Source of the DNA: an uncultured Neomegalonema sp.
GTDB lineage: Bacteria; Pseudomonadota; Alphaproteobacteria; Rhodobacterales; Rhodobacteraceae
Length of the DNA stretch: 14,293 nucleotides
Direction: 5' to 3'
Assembly: GCA_937944035.1 (NCBI GenBank)
Contig: CALDZQ010000321.1
Span: forward strand, 1 to 14,293
Numbering within the stretch: position 1 is the first letter of the stretch; each line of letters starts with the position of its first letter. Below, one piece after another: positions 4,221 to 11,821 of this stretch. The position numbers and the translations under genes were made by a program. The notes beneath the pieces were generated by a model. It was given only the letters and a program-made list of their open reading frames with translations, did not search any database and had not been told where the DNA came from.

Positions 4221-7200
4221 TCAACTACACCCGTTCGTGCCGCCGCACGAGTTACACTTCAAACACGCGCCGTTGCGGACCAGCGTGAAGTTTCCGCACT
4301 CGCCACAGGCATCGCCCTCGTAGCCCTTCATCTTCGCCTCTGCGACCCTGTCCAGCACCTTCGCACTGGCGGAGGCGGAGGCCGAAGCGACGCGCTCAAC
4401 AACGGGGCTGCTGACCACCGCAACCGGACTGACCGACTCGACCGCCAGATCACCCGCGAACCCGTCCGGCACACGCGAGCGCAGAAAGCCGGGCGAGGCG
4501 AACTGCTTGAGAATATCCACCGCAGGTGTCGCCGTTTTGCGGGGAATACCATCCGTCGCGCCGGGATCATCCGCTTCGCCCTTGCCCAGCTCATCAAACC
4601 GGACACCGCCGGTATCGACATGGGCAAGATCGCTGCGGTTCGCATAGCTGACCGCCAGCTCGCGGAAGATATAGTCAAGGATCGAGGTCGCGTTCTTGAT
4701 CGAGTCATTCCCCTGCACAATCCCGGCAGGCTCAAAGCGGGTGAATGTGAAAGCGTCGACAAATTCCTCCAGCGGAACGCCGTATTGAAGGGCCAGCGAG
4801 ACCGCGATGGCGAAGTTGTTCATCATCGCCCGGAACGCCGCGCCTTCCTTATGCATATCGATGAAGATCTCGCCGAGGCGGCCATCCTCGTACTCGCCCG
4901 TCCGCAGATAGACCTTATGCCCGCCGATAATGGCTTTCTGGGTATAACCCTTGCGCCGTTGCGGCATCTTCTCACGCTCGCGCGAGGCGACATCGCGGTA
5001 GATGATCTTCTCGACAATCCGCTCCGCCAGCGCTTCGGCACGGGCCGCTGCGGGGCGTTCGCTCGACAGCGCCTCGGCCAGATCATCCGCATCCTCATCA
5101 TCCGCAATAAGCTGCGACGCCAGCGGCTGCGACAGTTTCGAGCCGTCGCGGTAAAGCGCATTGGCCTTCAGCGCCAGACGCCATGAGAGAATATACGCCT
5201 CCTTACAATCCTCAATCGAGGCGGAGTTCGGCATATTGATCGTCTTCGAGATCGCGCCTGAGATAAACGGCTGCGCCGCCGCCATCATCTTGATGTGGCT
5301 CTCCCACGAAAGATAGCGCTTGCCGATTTTGCCGCACGGGTTGGCACAATCGAACACCGTCAGATGCTCGTCCTTCAGATAAGGCGCACCTTCCAGCGTC
5401 ATCGTCCCGCAAGCATGGTTGTTCGCGGCCTCAATCTCGGTTCGGGTAAAGCCGATGGCCTTCAACAGATCAAAGGTCGGATTGGACAGCGACGCCAGAT
5501 CAAGACCGAGCGTCTTGGTGCAGAATTCCTCGCCGAGGCTCCACTGGTTGAACGCGAATTTGATGTCGAAAGCCGATTTCAGCCCGCCCTCAATCGCGTC
5601 AAGCTGCGCGTCCTCGAAACCCTTGGCACGCAAGCTGTCATGGTTGACGCCCGGCGCATCTTTCAACGTGCCATAGCCGACCGCGTAGTTGATAATCTGC
5701 TCGCTCTGCGCCTCATCATAGCCCAGCGTTTTCAGCGCGGCGGGGACCGCCTGGTTGATGATCTTGAAATACCCGCCACCGGCCAGCTTCTTGAACTTCA
5801 CCAGCGCGAAATCCGGCTCGATCCCTGTCGTATCGCAATCCATCACGAGGCCGATCGTCCCCGTCGGCGCGACAACCGAGGCTTGCGCGTTGCGATAGCC
5901 GTGCTTTTCGCCCAGCTTTACCGCACTGTCCCACGCCTTCGTCGCCGCTTTGATAAGGCGCTGGTCGGGGCAGTTGCCGTGGTCGAGCGGCACAGGGGCC
6001 GTGCGCAGCTTTTCATAGCCCGCCTTCTTGCCATAGGCCGCGCGCTGGTGGTTGCGCATGACGCGCAGCATCTCATCCGCGTTCTCTTCATAGCGCGCGA
6101 ACGGCCCAAGCTCTCCGGCGATCTCCGCCGAGGTCGCATAGGATACGCCCGTAAGCACAGCCGACAGCGCACCACAAAGCGCGCGGCCCTCGTCGGAGTC
6201 GTAGCCCAAGCCCATCGTCATCAGCAACCCGCCGATATTGGCGTAGCCAAGGCCCAACGTGCGGAAATCATAAGATCCCTGCGCAATCGCCTCTGACGGA
6301 AACTGCGCCATCATCACCGATACTTCGAGCGTAAGCGTCCACAGGCGAACCGCGTGTTCGTAGGCTTTGATGTCAAACTTGCCTTTCGCGGTCTTGAACG
6401 CGAGCAGGTTCAACGAGGCGAGGTTACAGGCCGTATCGTCGAGGAACATATACTCCGAACACGGGTTCGATCCCCGGATCGGGCCGGATTTCGGGCAGGT
6501 GTGCCAGTCATTGACCGTGTCATGATACTGGATGCCCGGATCGGCGCAGGACCACGCGGCATGGGCGATCTGATCCCACAGCGTCGATGCCGAGATCGTC
6601 TTCGCCACTTTGCCGTCGGTCCGGCGGATCAACTCCCAATCCTTGCCTTGCTGGGCCGCTTTGAGGAACTCATCGGTCACGCGGATCGAGTTATTCGCGT
6701 TCTGGCCCGCAACCGTCAGATAGGCGTCCGAATCCCAATCGGCTTCGTAGGTCGGGAATTCGATCTTCTCATAGCCCTGCTTCGCGTATTGCAGAACGCG
6801 CTGGACATAATTGTCAGGAATACAAACGCTGCGCGCCTCGCGGATAGCCGCTTTCAGCAGCGCGTTTTTCTTCGGGTTGAACGCGTCATCAGCGTTGCCG
6901 TCCCAGGACTTCACCGCCGCCATGACGATATTGAGATGCTTTTCATGCATCTTCGATCCGGCGACGAGGGCGGCAACCTTCTGTTCCTCGGTCACTTTCC
7001 AGTCTACGAACGCCTCAATATCAGGGTGGTCAGCATCAACGATCACCATCTTCGCCGCGCGGCGCGTCGTGCCGCCGGACTTGATCGCGCCCGCCGCCTT
7101 ATCGCCGATCTTGAGGAAGCTGAGCAGGCCCGAAGAACGACCGCCGCCCGACAGCGACTCGCCCTCACCGCGCAGGTTCGAGAAGTTGGTCCCCGTGCCG

Positions 7201-7886
7201 GAGCCATACTTGAACAGACGCGCCTCGCGGACCCACAGGTCCATAATCCCGCCCTCATTCACCAGATCATCGGTGACGGATTGGATGAAACACGCGTGAG
7301 GCTGCGGATGCTCATAGCTGGATTTCGCACGGGTCATTTCGCCCGTTTTGTAATCCACATAATGGTGGCCTTGGCTCGGCCCGTCGATCCCGTAGGCCCA
7401 GTGCAACCCGGTGTTGAACCATTGCGGTGAGTTCGGTGCGGCCTTTTGCTTGGCCAGCATCAGCCGCATTTCATCAAAATAAGCGCGCGCGTCGGATTCG
7501 GTAGTGAAATATTTGCCTTTCCAACCCCAGTAGGTCCACGCCCCGGCCAGACGGTCAAACACCTGCCGTGCCGTGCGCTCGCCGCTGAAACGGTCTTCCT
7601 CGGCCAGCTTGTCGAGCACCTTCTCATCCGGAACCGACCGCCACAGCCACTCAGGCACGCCCTTTTCTTTGACCTTTTTCAGCGCGACCGGCACGCCCGC
7701 TTTGCGAAAATATTTCTGCGCCAGCACATCACAAGCAACCTGCGACCACGCTTCGGGCGCCTCGACATCATCAAGCTTGAAAACGGTGGACCCGTCGGGA
7801 TTGCGAATCTCGCTGGTGGTCAGTTTAAACCCGATGCTTTCATAGGCATCTTTATGCTCGACAGTATCAAGCCGTTGAATTTTCAT
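4221..7886 (-). CDS. nrdJ: Class II (adenosylcobalamin-dependent) ribonucleotide reductase
   Basis: This 1221-residue enzyme reduces ribonucleotides to deoxyribonucleotides with an adenosylcobalamin-generated thiyl radical, in the cytosol and without need for oxygen. The active-site motif NPCSE lies at about 474-478, with radical cysteine C476 flanked by N474 and E478. The redox cysteine pair is about C199 (HACFIQ) and C487 (ACNLAS). A phosphate-binding PTGTI is at about 674-678. A TSCPD-type domain follows (LRTGEYEDGRLGEIFID...FEPAGIVQGND). A cysteine-rich tail has C1194, C1197, C1208, C1211, C1214 and C1220, probably a zinc ribbon plus the cysteines that re-reduce the active site. The length is normal for alphaproteobacterial NrdJ and no intein is seen. 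The frame opens at 7928, but ATG 7884-7886 is chosen because GGGGAGAG precedes it and MKIQ is a family-like start. NrdR boxes and a DnaA box lie upstream. Confidence 0.96.
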   Translation of the reverse strand: MKIQRLDTVEHKDAYESIGFKLTTSEIRNPDGSTVFKLDDVEAPEAWSQVACDVLAQKYFRKAGVPVALKKVKEKGVPEWLWRSVPDEKVLDKLAEEDRFSGERTARQVFDRLAGAWTYWGWKGKYFTTESDARAYFDEMRLMLAKQKAAPNSPQWFNTGLHWAYGIDGPSQGHHYVDYKTGEMTRAKSSYEHPQPHACFIQSVTDDLVNEGGIMDLWVREARLFKYGSGTGTNFSNLRGEGESLSGGGRSSGLLSFLKIGDKAAGAIKSGGTTRRAAKMVIVDADHPDIEAFVDWKVTEEQKVAALVAGSKMHEKHLNIVMAAVKSWDGNADDAFNPKKNALLKAAIREARSVCIPDNYVQRVLQYAKQGYEKIEFPTYEADWDSDAYLTVAGQNANNSIRVTDEFLKAAQQGKDWELIRRTDGKVAKTISASTLWDQIAHAAWSCADPGIQYHDTVNDWHTCPKSGPIRGSNPCSEYMFLDDTACNLASLNLLAFKTAKGKFDIKAYEHAVRLWTLTLEVSVMMAQFPSEAIAQGSYDFRTLGLGYANIGGLLMTMGLGYDSDEGRALCGALSAVLTGVSYATSAEIAGELGPFARYEENADEMLRVMRNHQRAAYGKKAGYEKLRTAPVPLDHGNCPDQRLIKAATKAWDSAVKLGEKHGYRNAQASVVAPTGTIGLVMDCDTTGIEPDFALVKFKKLAGGGYFKIINQAVPAALKTLGYDEAQSEQIINYAVGYGTLKDAPGVNHDSLRAKGFEDAQLDAIEGGLKSAFDIKFAFNQWSLGEEFCTKTLGLDLASLSNPTFDLLKAIGFTRTEIEAANNHACGTMTLEGAPYLKDEHLTVFDCANPCGKIGKRYLSWESHIKMMAAAQPFISGAISKTINMPNSASIEDCKEAYILSWRLALKANALYRDGSKLSQPLASQLIADDEDADDLAEALSSERPAAARAEALAERIVEKIIYRDVASREREKMPQRRKGYTQKAIIGGHKVYLRTGEYEDGRLGEIFIDMHKEGAAFRAMMNNFAIAVSLALQYGVPLEEFVDAFTFTRFEPAGIVQGNDSIKNATSILDYIFRELAVSYANRSDLAHVDTGGVRFDELGKGEADDPGATDGIPRKTATPAVDILKQFASPGFLRSRVPDGFAGDLAVESVSPVAVVSSPVVERVASASASASAKVLDRVAEAKMKGYEGDACGECGNFTLVRNGACLKCNSCGGTNGCS

Positions 7887-8034
7887 AGTTGCTCTCCCCG
7901 GATGTGCGCGCTCACATCCGGGCGGCACTTATCGTTCAAATTTCAACCCAGCGAATATTACCTGAGAAGCAGAATCTTTAACCACTTCTGGTCATTCACA
8001 ATTTACGTTTCGGCGTAGAGCCGGACGGCAATGC

Positions 8035-8081
8035 ACACTATATATAGGCATACGCCTGCCCGACACCGCAAACATTAGTGT
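8035..8081 (-). promoter_or_regulatory. Tandem NrdR boxes upstream of nrdJ
   Basis: Box 1, ACACTATATATAGGCA (8035-8050), matches the first 13 of 16 positions of the NrdR consensus acaCwAtATaTwGtgt. Box 2, CCGCAAACATTAGTGT (8066-8081), matches well in its right half. Their starts are 31 bases apart, the three-turn spacing typical of NrdR box pairs. NrdR is the ATP/dATP-sensing repressor of ribonucleotide reductase operons. The TATATA in box 1 may serve as the -10 element, so bound NrdR would cover the promoter. Confidence 0.7.
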
Positions 8082-8197
8082 CGGGAGGCTGTATCACGCA
8101 AGCGGAAATTTCAGAAAAATTCGTTAACGGAATGATCCCCTGAACAGGGAATACTAACGCCTTGCCATGCCTTCGATTCCGGTTTTTTTGCACAGGC

Positions 8198-8206
8198 TGT
8201 GGATAA
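8198..8206 (-). promoter_or_regulatory. Consensus DnaA box
   Basis: TGTGGATAA is the exact reverse complement of the DnaA box TTATCCACA. It lies 95 bases before the start codon at 8302 and about 312 bases before nrdJ. DnaA control of ribonucleotide reductase genes is known in other bacteria. A single 9-base match could still be chance. Confidence 0.4.
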
Positions 8207-8301
8207 TAATTTCACCACCCAACACGCCATTCGTTACCGAAAATTAACGGTTATGACCCATTAAACTTCGCATATTGGAGCAGACTGCTGGGAGTTGACG
8301 C

Positions 8302-8772
8302 ATGAACGATCCGATCATCTTTTTGACCGAACCGGCTGAGTCTCAACGGACACAAATCACCACAGCCCTGCGCCGGATACCTTTTGTCACGATCAGCACT
8401 TTCGAAACATTATCCGCGATGCGTAAGGGGATGCGGGTGCGTCACCCGGATCTCATCATCGGACCGTGGGCGCAAGGGGGCGAAACCCTTCTGGCGGCCC
8501 GTTCCACAATGGCCGGCAGCGCGGAATGCCGTATTGTGCCAAAGCTTCTAATGCTGACAGACCGGATTTCACCCGCGCGGATTTCCCTTGCCCGGCAAGC
8601 GGGCGATGCCGAATTGATTCCGTCCGCACCGCTCGACTGCAACGGCCTCTACAACCGCGTTCTCTTGACACTGCGCGGGGCAAGCGGCCTGATTGATGCG
8701 ATGGATGATGAAACCGATTTTTCTGCGGCGCTGGAGCACCTGCCCGCCCTCAAACGCCGGCTCGCGGCATAA
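8302..8772 (+). CDS. Degenerate response-regulator receiver-like protein
   Basis: This 156-residue protein looks like a CheY-type receiver that has lost its phosphorylation residues. Strand-like segments follow the expected order: IIFLTEP (5-11), VTISTF, PDLIIGPW (about 49-56), PKLLMLTD and AELIPSAPLD. Where the phospho-acceptor aspartate should end the third strand there is a glycine (LIIG), and the lysine-proline near the fifth strand is replaced by SAP. Only the threonine after the fourth strand (LMLTD) is kept. It may be a pseudo-receiver acting through protein contacts. No output domain follows, only a short charged tail. GGGAG lies 8 bases before ATG 8302. A DnaA box lies 95 bases upstream. 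The fold is inferred from sequence pattern alone. Confidence 0.6.
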   Translation: MNDPIIFLTEPAESQRTQITTALRRIPFVTISTFETLSAMRKGMRVRHPDLIIGPWAQGGETLLAARSTMAGSAECRIVPKLLMLTDRISPARISLARQAGDAELIPSAPLDCNGLYNRVLLTLRGASGLIDAMDDETDFSAALEHLPALKRRLAA

Positions 8773-8908
8773 CCGACGTTCAGTATACCGCGTCAAATCA
8801 AGACAGTTTTGCCTAAATTCTAACTGATTTCTGTTTGGATAGAGACCCCGCCTTAACGCCCCGCGTTCTACTGTACGGCTTCGGGACAGTGAAATCGGGG
8901 GATTTCCA

Positions 8909-9439
8909 ATGACAGACGGAACAGGCGGCGTTCATCCGCATACTATGCGGATTGATGAACGGATTTTAAAGCATCTACTCAGCGAAGCTGTTGATATGCT
9001 TGAAGAATCGCAGACACACGCACTTATCGAGCGCTCTTCGCCGACGACAACGCATGTTTTATCGCAAGCGACATGGCAACTCACCACGACCTGCACATGG
9101 ATTCTGGGCGAGCTGACCACGGCAGGAACCGATGCGGCGGCACGGCTCAAAGCGCCCGCGCCGATCTTCGCGCGCAAAACCGAGCCGCTATCCGAACAGC
9201 TCGAAGCCTTCGCCGCCCGCGTCGCACGGCTGCACCAGCGCGCTTGCAAGCTTGAAGAGCTGTCATGCGGACCGTTGGTGACGACCGAGCCGCGCATCGA
9301 GTCATCTCACACACGAGACGCCTCATCGCACAGCGCCACCATCATCCAGATTTTCGGCGAGGGCGAAATCAAGCCGCAGCAGGAAAATCCGATCCAAAAG
9401 AGCCAGCTCCGGCTGGCTTGGGCGCTCACGCAAAGGTAA
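8909..9439 (+). CDS. Hypothetical protein, possibly DUF1465/RcdA-like
   Basis: This 176-residue protein is mostly helical with no signal peptide. Its helix pattern resembles the alphaproteobacterial DUF1465 family that includes RcdA, an adaptor for ClpXP breakdown of CtrA in Caulobacter. Shared-looking parts are an LLSEAVDMLEES segment (about 23-34), a helix with the LTT motif (QLTTTCTWILGEL, about 57-69) and LSEQLEAFAARVARLHQRACKLEEL (about 94-118), where RcdA has a similar arginine-rich amphipathic helix. The similarity is weak and from memory. The C-terminal 50 residues look disordered. A GGGGGA ribosome site lies 8 bases before ATG 8909. The gap of 136 bases from the previous gene suggests its own promoter. 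Confidence 0.55.
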   Translation: MTDGTGGVHPHTMRIDERILKHLLSEAVDMLEESQTHALIERSSPTTTHVLSQATWQLTTTCTWILGELTTAGTDAAARLKAPAPIFARKTEPLSEQLEAFAARVARLHQRACKLEELSCGPLVTTEPRIESSHTRDASSHSATIIQIFGEGEIKPQQENPIQKSQLRLAWALTQR

Positions 9440-9518
9440 AGCCTTGCTCGAAAGCCTTGTTCACGCCCGATTTCCGGTTAGAAGAGAGGGTGATATGGCG
9501 TGAATACCGGAGGTCGGA

Positions 9519-10031
9519 ATGCGTAAACTTTTGGCAACTTTTGCGGTTGGAGCTGTCGTGGCGCTGTCACACGCGGCAACGGCGCAAACACAACAGGCTG
9601 CGGAGCCGAGCATCAAAGCCACCCACGGTTCGTGGGAAGTGCGATGCTACGGCGCGACCGACTGCGTGATGACCCAGGTTCATCGCCGCACACCATCAAC
9701 GGCGGACGCGGTTTTCACCGTTATCAAACCCGCCGGTCTCGCCGATAACAACGGCCAGACCATCGAGGCATTGGCCGAAATCGTCGTGCCGCTGGGCGTT
9801 TATCTGCCCAACGGTCTCGGCCTACAGGTCGATAGCGGAGAGCCGCGCGCCGCGCCGTTCGAGCGGTGCATACCGGATGGCTGCGTGGTCCGCGCGCCGA
9901 TCTCAAGCGCGATGCTGGCCCAGATGCGCGCAGGCGGCAGCGCCTTCCTGATACTCTCGCGCAGCCCGACCGAAACGGTCAAAGTGCCGATGTCTCTCAG
10001 CGGTTTCACGGCGGCGTTCAACGAGCTTTAA
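9519..10031 (+). CDS. Invasion-associated locus B (IalB) family secreted protein
   Basis: This 170-residue protein has a clear Sec signal peptide: MRKL, a hydrophobic core to about residue 19 and an ATAQ cleavage site near 23. The mature part begins with the IalB-family GSWEVRCYG segment. It carries four cysteines in two pairs (EVRC/ATDC and ERC/DGC), which fit two disulfides, and LPLG-like and GLGLQVD strands of the family beta-sandwich. The family is periplasmic or outer-membrane associated and common in alphaproteobacteria. The name comes from Bartonella, and a role in host invasion need not apply here. The start ATG 9519 has a GGAGG-like site (accggaggtcgga) just upstream. It converges on the hydrolase gene, and a hairpin follows at 10047-10078. 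Confidence 0.85.
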   Translation: MRKLLATFAVGAVVALSHAATAQTQQAAEPSIKATHGSWEVRCYGATDCVMTQVHRRTPSTADAVFTVIKPAGLADNNGQTIEALAEIVVPLGVYLPNGLGLQVDSGEPRAAPFERCIPDGCVVRAPISSAMLAQMRAGGSAFLILSRSPTETVKVPMSLSGFTAAFNEL

Positions 10032-10046
10032 TCACTCATCGGGCAG

Positions 10047-10078
10047 ATGGATGGATGGCCTAGCCGCCATCCGTCCAT
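10047..10078 (+). terminator. Terminator-like hairpin between convergent genes
   Basis: ATGGATGGATGGC (10047-10059) pairs with GCCATCCGTCCAT (10066-10078), with one G-T pair and a 6-base loop. TTGGTCTTAT follows on the plus strand. It lies 16 bases past the IalB-family gene and overlaps the last codons of the convergent gene at 10060. Confidence 0.55.
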
Positions 10079-11610
10079 TTGGTCTTATACAGATCAAACC
10101 GCCTGTCGCGCAGGTTACGGACCGACCCTTGCGAGCGCGCCCAATCCAGCTGTGACAGGTTCAAATCCGCCACCACAACCTGCTCCACATTCTCGGAAGC
10201 CTCGGCCGCAATCCCATCGCGGGCGAAAGGGAAATCGCAGGGCGTCAGGATCGCGCTCTGGGCATAATTGATGTCGAGATTTTCCACATGCGGCAGGTTC
10301 CCGCAATTCCCTGACGTGACCACATAGCACTGGTTCTCAATCGCCCGCGCCTGACAGCAATAGCGCACACGCAAATAGCCCTGCCGGTTATCCGTCTGGA
10401 ACGGCACGAACATGATCCGCGCGCCCTCATCAGCCAGTCGCCGCGCCTGTTCAGGGAATTCGCTGTCATAGCAGATCATCACCCCGATCGGCCCGCAATC
10501 CGTCTGGATCGCTTTGACCGAGTCGCCGCCCTGGATGTTCCACCAGTATTTTTCATCCGGCGTCGGGTGCAGCTTCTCCTGCTCATGCACCGCCCCGTCG
10601 CGCAGGAAGACATAGCCGACATTCTGCAAATCGCCGTCTTCCCTCCGGGTCGGGTGAGAGCCGCCGATGATGTTGATGTTATAGCTGATCGCCATATCCC
10701 GCATACGCCGTACAAACTCCGGCGTATGCTCGGTCAACTTTTCGAACGCCTTGTCAGGGGCCAGCTTTTCCTTGTGCAACGTCAGCAGTGCGAGGGTGAA
10801 CATCTCAGGAAAGACAACAAAATCAGCCTGATAGTCCGAGCCAATGTCGATGAAATACTCCACATTCGAGAAGAACTCGTCCACAGTATCAACGCTGCGC
10901 ATCTGAAACTGGATCGTCGCCACCCGCACCGTGTCACGGTCCCTCCGGCTGACAGGTTGATCGCCGACATCAGAGCCGAAATGCGGGTTATGCCAGACCA
11001 TATGCGCGGCCATCCCGCCGGACTCGCGGTCTTCTGCATTATAATTATGCAACACGCCAATCGGCTCGAACCCCATCCGCAGATGAAAATTCGCCACCGG
11101 ATCGCGAACTTCCTTGTTTTTCACCGCCTCCAGATACGCCACCGGATCGCTGAACTGTTTGCGCTTGCGCTGAAATCCCGGCAGCCGCCCGCCGAATACA
11201 GTCCCTTTCAGCCCCAACGCCTCGCACAGCGCCCGCCGCGCCTCGTACAATCTTTGACCGATGCGCAGGCGGCGGCGGGCGGGATCGACCATGACCTCCA
11301 TGCCATAAAGCCAATCGCCCTTGCCGTCATGCCGCGCCGCGTAACCGCCCCCGGTGATCGCCCCCCAACTGTGCTGCGCCAGCGCGGTCCGCTCATTCGC
11401 AATGAAAGTCGCGGCGTACCCGACCACATCGCCTTCATATTCAACGACAAACTGCCCCTCCGGAAAAGCGGTCAACTGCCCCCGTATCATGCCCGGCGTA
11501 TAGGACGGCTCGCTCAGATACACACGCCCCGACAGCGCGACAATCGCCTCCACATCTTTCGCGGTCGCATTGCGGACAATCAATTTTGTCGGGCGGGTTT
11601 TGGCGGTCAT
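10060..11610 (-). CDS. GNAT acetyltransferase-nitrilase fusion protein
   Basis: This 516-residue protein fuses two enzymes. Residues about 9-208 are a GNAT N-acetyltransferase domain. It has a beta-strand YGMEVMVDPARRRLRIGQRLY (102-122) whose RLRIGQR carries the acetyl-CoA phosphate loop, and a C-terminal FHLRMGFEPIG (175-185). Residues about 227-505 are a carbon-nitrogen hydrolase (nitrilase/amidase superfamily) domain with the full catalytic triad E269 (FVVFPEMF), K346 (EQEKLHPT) and C380 (VMICYDSEFPE). Proteins with this architecture are widespread, but the substrate is not known to me. Omega-amidase or N-carbamoyl hydrolase activity is possible. No signal peptide is present, so it is cytosolic. 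ATG 11608-11610 has a modest GGA site upstream. It appears to be a single-gene unit. Confidence 0.92.
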   Translation of the reverse strand: MTAKTRPTKLIVRNATAKDVEAIVALSGRVYLSEPSYTPGMIRGQLTAFPEGQFVVEYEGDVVGYAATFIANERTALAQHSWGAITGGGYAARHDGKGDWLYGMEVMVDPARRRLRIGQRLYEARRALCEALGLKGTVFGGRLPGFQRKRKQFSDPVAYLEAVKNKEVRDPVANFHLRMGFEPIGVLHNYNAEDRESGGMAAHMVWHNPHFGSDVGDQPVSRRDRDTVRVATIQFQMRSVDTVDEFFSNVEYFIDIGSDYQADFVVFPEMFTLALLTLHKEKLAPDKAFEKLTEHTPEFVRRMRDMAISYNINIIGGSHPTRREDGDLQNVGYVFLRDGAVHEQEKLHPTPDEKYWWNIQGGDSVKAIQTDCGPIGVMICYDSEFPEQARRLADEGARIMFVPFQTDNRQGYLRVRYCCQARAIENQCYVVTSGNCGNLPHVENLDINYAQSAILTPCDFPFARDGIAAEASENVEQVVVADLNLSQLDWARSQGSVRNLRDRRFDLYKTKWTDGG

Positions 11611-11695
11611 TTTTCAATCCGGTAAATCTGATAATTGCACTTTGACCTAGCCCGCACACACCAAAGGTCACACCCGCGAAAGCGCCACGAACGCG

Positions 11696-11723
11696 TTGAC
11701 TTACGCTAACCACCTGTTACCAA
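11696..11723 (+). promoter_or_regulatory. Possible promoter of tRNA-Gly
   Basis: TTGACT (11696-11701), a 16-base spacer and TACCAA (11718-11723) form a possible -35/-10 pair. The -10 is weak, but the position just before the tRNA at 11732 fits. Confidence 0.35.
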
Positions 11724-11731
11724 GCCACTAT

Positions 11732-11805
11732 GCGGGTGTAGCTCAATGGTAGAGCAGCAGCTTCCCAAGCTGAATACGAGGGTTCGATTCCCTTCACCCG
11801 CTCCA
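11732..11805 (+). tRNA. tRNA-Gly(CCC)
   Basis: This is a full cloverleaf. The acceptor stem GCGGGTG/CACCCGC has seven pairs. The D-arm is GCTC-AATGGTA-GAGC. The anticodon stem GCAGC/GCTGA has one G-A mismatch at its outer end around loop TTCCCAA, with anticodon CCC. The T-arm GAGGG-TTCGATT-CCCTT has one G-T pair. Discriminator T and an encoded CCA end follow (11803-11805). The sequence closely resembles E. coli tRNA-Gly(CCC). It reads GGG codons. Confidence 0.95.
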
Positions 11806-11821
11806 ATAAGCGGGGACGCGC

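Larger units (their letters stand above)
7887..8301. promoter_or_regulatory. Divergent control region of nrdJ and the receiver-like gene
   Basis: These 415 bases hold no convincing gene. They separate leftward nrdJ from the rightward gene at 8302. Seen here are a pair of NrdR-like boxes (8035-8081), a consensus DnaA box (8198-8206), a small CCCTG-AA-CAGGG palindrome (8138-8149) and two GANTC sites (7972-7976, 8175-8179), the recognition sequence of CcrM methylase. The nrdJ leader would be well over 100 bases if transcription starts near the NrdR boxes. I saw no cobalamin riboswitch B12 box. Confidence 0.6.

Noticed and set aside
5295..7430. Two long rightward open frames opposite nrdJ
   Set aside because: Both are antisense to well-conserved nrdJ sequence, rich in arginine and without recognisable motifs or ribosome sites.
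8220..8275. CtrA sites among the TTAA/TTAC sequences
   Set aside because: Several TTAA-like halves occur, but none has the TTAA-N7-TTAA spacing; the nearest pairs are six or thirteen bases apart.
7887..8301. Cobalamin riboswitch upstream of nrdJ
   Set aside because: Expected for some B12-dependent enzymes, but I found no B12-box-like sequence in the leader, whereas NrdR boxes are present.
9440..9475. Direct repeat AAAGCCTTG(C/T)TC, two copies
   Set aside because: Only about 12 bases long, imperfect and in a short gap; chance is likely and nothing else supports a function.
10567..11625. Rightward open frame of about 350 codons
   Set aside because: Antisense to the GNAT-nitrilase gene, where both catalytic domains are intact. 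No family resemblance in the shadow frame.
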